Shown: in pieces, positions 19,177-25,095 of the stretch | Position numbering within the stretch: position 1 is the first letter of the stretch | Layout: each line of letters begins with the position of its first letter | Assembly (NCBI GenBank): GCA_036394195.1 | Contig: DASWFO010000111.1 | Coordinates: 1 to 25,095, forward strand | From: DATJPD01 sp036394195 | Lineage (GTDB): Bacteria; Pseudomonadota; Alphaproteobacteria; CACIAM-22H2 | Reading direction: 5' to 3' | Length of the DNA: 25,095 nt | Position numbers and translations under genes: made by a program | Notes under the pieces: model-generated | What the model was told of the DNA's origin: nothing | The model's database searches: none | Seen by the model: only the letters and a program-made list of their open reading frames with translations

Positions 19177-21162
19177 ATGATCCGGATCGCCGCCAGCCTG
19201 TCCGTCGTCGCCCTTCTGGCCGCCACCGAAGCGGCCGATGCGCGCGTCACCAGGATCGAGATCCAGGAGCGCACCGCCTTCGCCGGCGGAGCGACGTTCG
19301 GCGACACCGGGGCCTACGAGAAGATCGTCGGCCGGTTCCACGGCGAGCTCGACCCGTCGGCGACGCTGAACACCGAGATCGTCGACCTCGACAAGGCGCC
19401 GCGCAACGCCCGCGGCAAGGTCGAGTATTCGTCGGATTTCTTCATCCTGAAGCCGCTCGACATGAGCCAGGGCAACGGCGCGTTGCTCTACGACGTGAAC
19501 AACCGCGGCAACAAGCGGGCGCTGATCCAGTTCAACAGCGGCCCGGCGGTGAACGACCCGGCGACGGCGGAGGACGCCGGCAACGGCTTCCTGATGCGCC
19601 ACGGCTTCACGGTGGTGTGGAGCGGCTGGCTGGCGGATCTTCCGGCCGCCAACCACGCGCTCCGCCTCGAGGTCCCGCGCGCCACCGCCGGCGGCGGCCG
19701 GATCGAGCAGACCGTGTGGGACGAATTCCTCTTCAACAACAAGACGACGCTCACCGGCAAGCTGTCGTTCCCGGCGGTCGACCGCGAGACGGCGACCTTG
19801 CTGGTGCGCGACCGCAACGCCGATCCGCCGACCACCCTCGCCCGCGACCAGTGGGAATTCGTCGACGCCGACACCATCCGCCTGCTGCCCGCCGGGACGC
19901 CGTTCACGATCGGGGCGATCTACCAGCTGGTCTACCGGGCGGCCGATCCGCCGGTGGCCGGGATCGGCTTTGCCGCGACGCGCGACCTCATCGCGTTCCT
20001 GCGCCGCGAAACCCAGGACGACGCCGGCACGCCGAACCCGCTGGCCGCGTCGGGCCGGCCGGGGGTGAGCCGGGCACTGGCCCACGGAACCTCGCAGAGC
20101 GGCCGATACTTGCGCGATTTCGTCTATCGCGGATTCAACGAAGACGAGGCCAACCGCATCGTCTTCGAGGGCATCAATCCGCATATCGCGACGGGGCGGC
20201 TGTTCCTCGATTTCCGCTTCGCGCAGGCCAATCGCATGATGCATATCGGCCACGGCTTCATGTATTACGGCGACGCGAGTTTCCCGTTCGCCTACGAGAA
20301 CGAGACGGATCCCTTCACCGGCAAGAGCGACGGCATCCTCGCGCGCTGCACCGCCCGCAACACTTGCCCCCGGGTGATCCACACGGTCAGCGGCATCGAA
20401 TACTGGCAGTCCGGGCAGTCGCTGATCACGACCGATCCGGGCGGCCAGCGCGACGCGACCCTGCCGGCCAATGTCCGCGTCTATCACATCGCCAGCACCC
20501 AGCACGTCGAGATCGCCACCATGCCGCCGGGCGTGTGCGCGCTGCCGGTCAACCCGGTCGACCGCCGCCCGGTGCTGCGGGCGCTGCTGCTCGCCCTCGA
20601 CCGCTGGGTGACGGACGGCGCCGAGCCGCCGCAGAGCCGCTACCCCCGGATCGCCGACTCCACCCTGGTCGACATGAAGGGCCTGGGCTTCCCGTCGATC
20701 GGCATCACCCTGCCCAAGGGGCCGAGCCAGAAGCTCCGCCTCGACTACGGTCCCGACTACCGCGAGGGGATCATCGGGCGGGTGCCGCCGGTCGAGCTGC
20801 CGGACCCCTACCCGGTCCTGGTGCCGAAGGTCGATGCCGACGGCAACGATGTGGCCGGGGTCCGCCTGCCCGACGTCGCGGTCCCGACCGCGACCGCCAC
20901 CGGCTGGGCGGTGCGGGCGGCCGAGGCCGGCGGCGCCGGAGAGCTGTGCTATCTCGACGGCTCTTATGTGCCGTTCGCCAGGACCAAGGCGGAGCGCGAG
21001 ACCCGGCGCGACCCCCGGCCGTCGCTGGAAGAGCGCTATCGCGACAAGGCGGACTATGCCGCCAAGGTGCAGCAAGCCGCGCGGGGCCTTCAGCAACAGG
21101 GATACCTGCTGGCCGAGGACGTCCAGCGGATCAGCGAGCGGGCCGGCGCCGCAGTCTGGTGA
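19177..21162 (+). CDS. Secreted alpha/beta-hydrolase domain protein (Abhydrolase_10-like)
   Basis: The 661-aa product has a signal peptide (residues 1-22, ending ADA), then the pattern of the family annotated as alpha/beta hydrolase domain-containing protein: RIEIQERTAFAGG, FGDTGAYEKIVGRFHGELDP, LLYDVNNRGNK, and a nucleophile elbow HGTSQSGRYLRDFVYRGFN with Ser306 as the likely nucleophile. PRVIHTVSGIEYWQSGQSL and STQHVE (a possible catalytic His) follow. The reaction is not known; hydrolysis of an ester in the periplasm is a family-level guess. The ATG at 19177 has GGGGGGA 8 nt upstream. Iterons lie just before it. The next gene starts 127 bp downstream on the same strand. Confidence 0.8.
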   Translation: MIRIAASLSVVALLAATEAADARVTRIEIQERTAFAGGATFGDTGAYEKIVGRFHGELDPSATLNTEIVDLDKAPRNARGKVEYSSDFFILKPLDMSQGNGALLYDVNNRGNKRALIQFNSGPAVNDPATAEDAGNGFLMRHGFTVVWSGWLADLPAANHALRLEVPRATAGGGRIEQTVWDEFLFNNKTTLTGKLSFPAVDRETATLLVRDRNADPPTTLARDQWEFVDADTIRLLPAGTPFTIGAIYQLVYRAADPPVAGIGFAATRDLIAFLRRETQDDAGTPNPLAASGRPGVSRALAHGTSQSGRYLRDFVYRGFNEDEANRIVFEGINPHIATGRLFLDFRFAQANRMMHIGHGFMYYGDASFPFAYENETDPFTGKSDGILARCTARNTCPRVIHTVSGIEYWQSGQSLITTDPGGQRDATLPANVRVYHIASTQHVEIATMPPGVCALPVNPVDRRPVLRALLLALDRWVTDGAEPPQSRYPRIADSTLVDMKGLGFPSIGITLPKGPSQKLRLDYGPDYREGIIGRVPPVELPDPYPVLVPKVDADGNDVAGVRLPDVAVPTATATGWAVRAAEAGGAGELCYLDGSYVPFARTKAERETRRDPRPSLEERYRDKADYAAKVQQAARGLQQQGYLLAEDVQRISERAGAAVW

Positions 21163-21191
21163 CATCCGGGCCCCCCACGCGCCGCGTCCTT

Positions 21192-21209
21192 AGTTTCCGG
21201 AGGGAAACT
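21192..21209 (+). other. Small hairpin between two secreted-protein genes
   Basis: AGTTTCC-GGAG-GGAAACT is a perfect 7-bp stem, 29 bp after the Abhydrolase stop. There is no T-run. It could be a weak terminator or processing site. Confidence 0.4.
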
Positions 21210-21289
21210 CAGGACTCTCCCCCCATAGCTATTAGCATCAGGCGACTTAGATTGCGTCGCGGGGATAGCAGCTTTCGCCCGTGAGTGCC

Positions 21290-21979
21290 ATGCGTCGATC
21301 GGTTGCCCTTCTGATTTCGGCCCTATGCCTCGGCGCGGTTGGCGTTCAGCCGGTTCCCGCCGCCGCGGCGGCGCCCCTGACCCTGGAATACCGGGTCAAA
21401 CATCCGACCTACGGCGATATCGGCAGCTACACCAACATCATCGAGCGCTCGGGCGACAGCGTGCGGGTGCAGACGGTGGTCCGCATCGCGGTGAAGGTCT
21501 TCGGCGCCACGCTCTATCGCGAGGACGCGGACCGCACCGAGCACTGGAAGGACGGCCGGCTGGTCTATTTCCATGGGATCACCAACAAGGACGGCAAGCG
21601 CCTCGAGGTGACCGGCGAGGCGAGCGGCGACCGGTTCGCGATCACCGGTCCGGAGGGGACGTATCTGGCCCCGGCCGACGTGCAGCCGCCGAACCCGTTG
21701 TCGCCGGACTGCCTGCGCGCGGACACCATGATGTCGTCGGTGAGCGGCAAGGTTTATCCGGCGCAGGTGCGCGACAACGGCGAGGAGACCGTGCTCGTCG
21801 CCGGGCAGTCGCGGCGCGCCCATAAATACGGGATCGACACCGATCGGCAGCATTGGGTGTGGTTCGACGACCAAGGCGTTCCGGTGATGCTGGAGAGCAT
21901 CGAGCGCGGCGATCACGTTCGCCTGACCCTGACCCGCTATCCCGAGACCATCAATGTCGCGGCGGCGCCGGCGCGATAA
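21290..21979 (+). CDS. Secreted DUF6134-like protein
   Basis: From the ATG at 21290 the product is 229 aa with a clear signal peptide (MRRSVALLISALCLGAV, cut near AAAA). A GTG at 21281 would add three residues. The mature part is a single beta-rich domain: LEYRVKHPTYGDIGSYTNII, TVVRIAVKVFGATLYRED, VYFHGITNKDGKRLEV, YGIDTDRQHWVWFDDQGVPVMLE. This looks like the DUF6134 family of periplasmic proteins of unknown function. I cannot assign an activity. Its position after the Abhydrolase gene suggests, but does not prove, a shared role. Confidence 0.7.
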   Translation: MRRSVALLISALCLGAVGVQPVPAAAAAPLTLEYRVKHPTYGDIGSYTNIIERSGDSVRVQTVVRIAVKVFGATLYREDADRTEHWKDGRLVYFHGITNKDGKRLEVTGEASGDRFAITGPEGTYLAPADVQPPNPLSPDCLRADTMMSSVSGKVYPAQVRDNGEETVLVAGQSRRAHKYGIDTDRQHWVWFDDQGVPVMLESIERGDHVRLTLTRYPETINVAAAPAR

Positions 21980-21999
21980 GGCTTCAGCAGGCGTCCGAA

Positions 22000-22255
22000 A
22001 TTTTCACCGCAGAGGACGCTGAGGAGCGGAGGGAGCGCTGAACAGCGTTATTCCTGGTTGGCACCGGCCGCCGGGGCAGCCCGCCGTCGGTCACCACCCC
22101 CACCCGGCGCTTCGCGCCGACCTCCCCCGTCGAGGGGGAGGTGAAGTCGCGTGGATCGTTTGCCTCCCCCCTTGCGGGGGAGGCCGCGAGCGCCCTGATT
22201 CCTTTTCAGGGGGCGAAGCCCCCTGCACCCCGCGAGCGGGTGGGGGGCCAGCGTT
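22000..22255. repeat. Palindrome-rich gap between two convergent genes
   Basis: The 293-bp gap 21980-22272 holds no gene. It contains a decayed CACCGCAGAGGAC...GAGGAG block near 22004, GGCGC-TTC-GCGCC (22106-22118), ACCTCCCCC-GTCGA-GGGGGAGGT (22120-22142), GCCTCCCCC-CTTGC-GGGGGAGGC (22162-22184) and the 30-bp repeat at 22203-22232. It may stop transcription from both sides. Confidence 0.75.
22203..22232. repeat. 30-bp exact repeat with AGGGGGC-GAA-GCCCCCT hairpin, copy 2
   Basis: Identical over 30 bases to 5266-5295. It lies between convergent genes within a cluster of other hairpins. Confidence 0.85.
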
Positions 22256-22272
22256 CACTGCGGTGACCCGCG

Positions 22273-23247
22273 CTAGAGCTTCTGGCGCAGGTCCGGGTCG
22301 AGGTAGCTCTGGTCGATGACCTTCGACCAGTCGAACTGCGCCTTCAGCTCGCCGACCGCGACCATGCCGTCGGTCAGCGCCTTCAGGCCCTCGGGCGAGA
22401 TCTCGCCGCGCGACCAGTGGCCCCACTCGTAATATTTGGGCAGCAGCTTCGCGGCCACGGCCGGCTCGACGTCCCAGACCTGGGCGTAGATGTTCGCCGT
22501 CTCGGCCCGGTTGGCGTACATGAAATCGACCGCCCGGCGGCGCACCTTGAGGAGGGCGCGGATGATCTGCGGGTTCTTCTCGGCAAACTCGCGCGTCGTG
22601 ACGCCCATCGCCCAGGTGAATTTCGGAAAGTAGTCGTAGCTGTAGAACAGGATCTTGTACTTCTCCGGCTCCATGGTCAGCTGCGGGTCGTTCAGCGGCG
22701 CCGCCGCGACAGCCCCTTGTGCCAATGCGGTGAGGCCCGGGCCGAGGCCGCCGAGCGACAAGGCTTCGACCTTGCCGGTCAGGCCTTCGCGCTCGATCGC
22801 GGTCCGGATCACGATCTCGGTGATCGAGCGCGGGCTGCTGAACGCGACCTTCTTGCCGGCCAGATCCTTCATCGACACGACACCACCGCCGGGCTTGGCC
22901 GCCCAGGCGAGCTCGCCGATGTGATTCGACGTCGCCATCACCACCTTGAGCTCGAGGCCGGTGTTCACGCCGGCGATGACGGCGGACGCCGCCGCTTCGG
23001 CGAACGGCAGCTTGCCGGCCAGCATGTTGCGCAAGGAGGTGCCGCCGCCAGCGCTGGCCGTGATGCCGTCGATGTCGAGGCCTTCGTCCTTGAACATGCC
23101 CTTCTTCAGCGCCACCGCCCACGGCAGGGTGCCGGGAATCCGCCCATATTGGCTGACCGTCAGGTTGTCGGCACGCGCCACCGCAGCGCCACCGGCCGCG
23201 AGCGCCACCGTCGCGCATAGAACTGCTATCCCGCGCATTCCGCGCAT
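22273..23247 (-). CDS. ABC transporter substrate-binding protein, NitT/TauT (SsuA/THI5-like) type
   Basis: The 324-aa periplasmic binding protein has a signal peptide (MRGMRGIAVLCATVALAAGG, cut after ARA near residue 26). The NMT1/THI5-like fold follows: LPWAVALKKGMFKDEGLDID, GGGTSLRNMLAGKLPFAEA, KDLAGKKVAFSSPRSITEIV and PQIIRALLKVRRRAVDFM. The class delivers sulfonates, nitrate, or pyrimidine precursors to an ABC importer. No permease or ATPase gene is within the window on the minus strand, so the partner is elsewhere. The ATG at 23247 has GGGGAGGAG upstream. The nearby TauD gene (18 kb away) is not evidence for taurine. Confidence 0.9.
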   Translation of the reverse strand: MRGMRGIAVLCATVALAAGGAAVARADNLTVSQYGRIPGTLPWAVALKKGMFKDEGLDIDGITASAGGGTSLRNMLAGKLPFAEAAASAVIAGVNTGLELKVVMATSNHIGELAWAAKPGGGVVSMKDLAGKKVAFSSPRSITEIVIRTAIEREGLTGKVEALSLGGLGPGLTALAQGAVAAAPLNDPQLTMEPEKYKILFYSYDYFPKFTWAMGVTTREFAEKNPQIIRALLKVRRRAVDFMYANRAETANIYAQVWDVEPAVAAKLLPKYYEWGHWSRGEISPEGLKALTDGMVAVGELKAQFDWSKVIDQSYLDPDLRQKL

Positions 23248-23353
23248 CGTCTCCTCCCCATATCGGCAAAAGGCGCTGGCCGCCGGGCCGTTGAAGAGTC
23301 AGTATAAGGCCCGGTCAGGCCGCGACAAGGCGGCTAACGTCGGGAGATCGCCC

Positions 23354-24223
23354 ATGAAGGTCGTACGTCTGGAAGACGTTCCGCAGGAGCGCCGGGTTCA
23401 CAATCAGCGCCAGGGGACTTTCATTTATCACCGCCTGGTCGAAGGCGAGCCGCGCACGCCCGGCAATTTCCTGTTCGAGATCGTCGAGACAACGACGGAC
23501 TTCTTTTCGCCGCGGCACCGGCACAATTTCGATCAGTTCCGCTATCAGCTCGAAGGCGAGTTCGACTTCGACCGCAACGGGCGGATGAAGCCGGGCACGC
23601 TGGGCTATTTCCCGGAGGGCACGCCCTACGGCCCGCAGACCTCCAGCGTGCGCTCGCTGACCCTGGTGCTCCAGTTCGGCGGCGCCAGCGGCAACGGCTA
23701 CATGACCCAGCGCGAGCTCGAAGCCGGGACGGCCGAGCTCAAGACGCAGGGCGTGTTCGAGAAAGGCGTGTTCCGCCGCAACGAGGACGTGGACGGCAAG
23801 CGCAACGTCGACGGCTACCAGGCGGTGTGGGAGTTCGTGAACCGGCGGCCGATGGTCTATCCGAAGCCGCGCTATCACGACCCGCTGATGATGGACCCGG
23901 CCAGTTTCGAATGGCTGCCGCTCGACGGCCAGCCGGGCGTCGCCGAGAAGCCCATGGGCATCTTCACCGAGCGGCGCACCGAGGCGTCGTTCCTGCGGCT
24001 GGATCCGGGCGCCAGATGCAAGCTCCACGGCCGGCGCCTTTACTTCATCATCGACGGCTCGGGGACGGCCGGCGGGAAGCCGTATGCGCGACGTACGACC
24101 GTCTTCTGCGACAGCGGCGAGGACGCGGAGCTGACCGCCACCGCGCCAAGCGAGCTCCTGGTGCTCGGGCTGCCAAAATTCGCCGCGTCGGCGCGGCTGC
24201 CGACGGCGTCGGCGGCGGAATAG
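23354..24223 (+). CDS. Bicupin-like protein with degenerate metal site
   Basis: The 289-aa product has two cupin-like halves. The first shows HRH (His55, His57) in SPRHRHNFDQFRYQLEG, where the usual Glu ligand is Gln61 and the Gly spacing is kept, and PEGTPYGPQ where the final His ligand is missing. The second half, TERRTEASFLRLDPGARCK then GRRLYFIIDGSGTAGGKPY, has the strand pattern but few metal ligands. So it may bind no metal or use a different site. The function is unknown; dioxygenase or ligand-binding roles are possible by fold. The ATG at 23354 follows GGGAG. It is divergent from the substrate-binding protein (106-bp gap) and 40 bp before the AhpD-like gene. Confidence 0.78.
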   Translation: MKVVRLEDVPQERRVHNQRQGTFIYHRLVEGEPRTPGNFLFEIVETTTDFFSPRHRHNFDQFRYQLEGEFDFDRNGRMKPGTLGYFPEGTPYGPQTSSVRSLTLVLQFGGASGNGYMTQRELEAGTAELKTQGVFEKGVFRRNEDVDGKRNVDGYQAVWEFVNRRPMVYPKPRYHDPLMMDPASFEWLPLDGQPGVAEKPMGIFTERRTEASFLRLDPGARCKLHGRRLYFIIDGSGTAGGKPYARRTTVFCDSGEDAELTATAPSELLVLGLPKFAASARLPTASAAE

Positions 24224-24263
24224 CCCGAACAGTCGAGACGACCCGAAGCGAAAGGACCGACCC

Positions 24264-24725
24264 ATGGAACCGGAAAGACTGTCCGCACGGACCGTGGCGC
24301 CCGACGGCTACAAAGCCCTGCTCGGCATCGAAACCTATATACGACAGAGCGGGCTCGAGAAGCGCTTGATGGAACTCGTGAAGATGCGGGCGTCGCAGAT
24401 CAACGGCTGCGCCTACTGCCTCGATATGCACAGCAAGGATGCGCGGCGGGGCGGCGAGACGGAACAGCGGCTTTATCTGCTCGATGCGTGGCGCGAATCC
24501 CCGATCTATACGCCGCGCGAACGCGCCGCTCTGGCGTGGACGGAGGCGGTGACGCTGATTGCCGAGACGCACGCGCCGGCCGAGCCGTTCGAGGAGCTGC
24601 GCTCGCAGTTCAGCGAGAAGGAGATCGTCGACCTCACCATCCTGATCGGCACGATCAACCTGTGGAACCGGCTGGCGATCGGATTTCGCAACCAGCATCC
24701 GGTCGACAAGACGCAGGCGGCCTGA
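24264..24725 (+). CDS. AhpD-like carboxymuconolactone decarboxylase family protein
   Basis: The 153-aa protein carries the AhpD core: Glu37 in MELVKMRASQINGC, then C49-A-Y-C52 and His56 (LDMHSKDAR), the redox-active CxxC of alkylhydroperoxidase-like proteins. EAVTLIAETHAP and SEKEIVDLTILIGTINLWNR complete the helical bundle. The family reduces peroxides or acts as a thiol redox partner; which applies here is unknown. It follows the bicupin by 40 bp and is probably co-transcribed. An AraC-type regulator lies convergent 89 bp downstream, and such pairs often go together. Confidence 0.93.
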   Translation: MEPERLSARTVAPDGYKALLGIETYIRQSGLEKRLMELVKMRASQINGCAYCLDMHSKDARRGGETEQRLYLLDAWRESPIYTPRERAALAWTEAVTLIAETHAPAEPFEELRSQFSEKEIVDLTILIGTINLWNRLAIGFRNQHPVDKTQAA

Positions 24726-24814
24726 TCCCTGAGGGCCCTGATCCCTGAGAGCCCAAACGGCGAGCGCGTCAGCCCGAGGCGTCGAGGCTGCCGCGCCTGA
24801 TCAAGCCCCACCGA

Positions 24815-25095
24815 TCAAGCTAGGGCGCCGCTCTCGCCGAACGTCCCCTCAGCCTGCATGGCGCGCCACCGCCCGGGCGGCAGGCCGAACGCCCGCTTGA
24901 ACTGGCGGGTCATGTGGCTCTGGTCGCTGAAGCCGGTGGCATACGCCGCGTCGGCGAGCGACCGGCCGGCCCGCAGCAGCGCCCGGGCGGTGTCGAGGCG
25001 GCGCATCACCAGGTAGCGGTAAGGGCTGGTCCCCAGACGGGCGCGGAACTGGCGCGCCAGTGTGTAGCGGTCGAGCCCGGACGCCGCCTCGAGCT
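24815..25095 (-). CDS. AraC-family transcriptional regulator, C-terminal DNA-binding part (5' end outside window)
   Basis: The frame is open to the window edge, so the gene begins beyond 25095; the ATG at 25009 is internal. The visible 93 codons are the double helix-turn-helix of AraC/XylS regulators: LDRYTLARQFRARLGTSPYR for the first, then SLADAAYATGFSDQSHMTRQ and FKRAFGLPPGRWR for the second. The sensor part is not visible, so the ligand is unknown. Confidence 0.92.
   Translation of the reverse strand, partial: LEAASGLDRYTLARQFRARLGTSPYRYLVMRRLDTARALLRAGRSLADAAYATGFSDQSHMTRQFKRAFGLPPGRWRAMQAEGTFGESGALA

Noticed and set aside
19038..21284. A 748-codon plus-strand frame in another phase
   Set aside because: Overlaps the whole Abhydrolase gene in a different frame; Arg/Pro-rich with no motif.

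Overview
The window is about 25 kb of GC-rich DNA with short intergenic gaps. The gaps hold many small palindromic repeats of the kind that read GTCAT...ATGAC. GC content, repeat type and gene mix all point to a chromosomal segment of a free-living soil or water alphaproteobacterium, probably Rhodospirillales or Hyphomicrobiales. The gene mix includes two SDR enzymes, a TauD dioxygenase, a CoxL-like molybdoenzyme, two carboxymuconolactone-decarboxylase-fold proteins, a NitT/TauT-type binding protein and an AraC regulator. This placement is an inference. I see no transposase, integrase, tRNA, rRNA or CRISPR array.

Layout. Positions 1-1117: two tandem SDR oxidoreductases, the first cut by the window edge. 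1131-3345: a long hairpin, a TPP riboswitch and thiC. 3469-4224: a mazEF toxin-antitoxin cassette with a clear promoter and operators, lying between two near-identical hairpins. 4279-5142: a TauD/TfdA dioxygenase. 5143-5748: about 600 bp without a gene, full of inverted repeats. 5749-7973, minus strand: a small cytochrome c and a secreted three-domain protein (Ig-like, CxxCH and Vgb-type propeller). 8135-9031: a protein whose C-terminal half is a complete photoactive-yellow-protein (PYP) domain. 9453-14130: a three-gene operon for a 2-oxoacid oxidoreductase with its own FAD/NAD(P)/Fe-S subunit (KorCAB-like), preceded by a structured leader. 14292-14941, minus strand: vapBC. 15311-18190: an orphan CoxL-like molybdopterin subunit and a single-domain response regulator. 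18191-18624: two composite repeats. 18625-19020: a PcaC-like protein. 19177-21979: two secreted proteins (Abhydrolase_10 type and a DUF6134-like protein). 22273-25095: a lone ABC substrate-binding protein, a degenerate bicupin, an AhpD-like protein and the 3' part of an AraC-family regulator.

How the genes relate. The strongest functional unit is korC-korA-korB. Overlapping genes and matching cofactor motifs indicate one complex that oxidises a 2-oxoacid, probably 2-oxoglutarate, and passes electrons to NAD(P). thiC makes the pyrimidine part of thiamin and is under TPP control; the Kor enzyme itself needs TPP. The cytochrome c and propeller protein form a periplasmic pair.

The items most worth a second look are the PYP-domain protein with its unrecognised N-terminal half, the modular repeats that nest inside one another at five sites, the operators of both toxin-antitoxin loci, and the 15-bp iterons ahead of the Abhydrolase gene.
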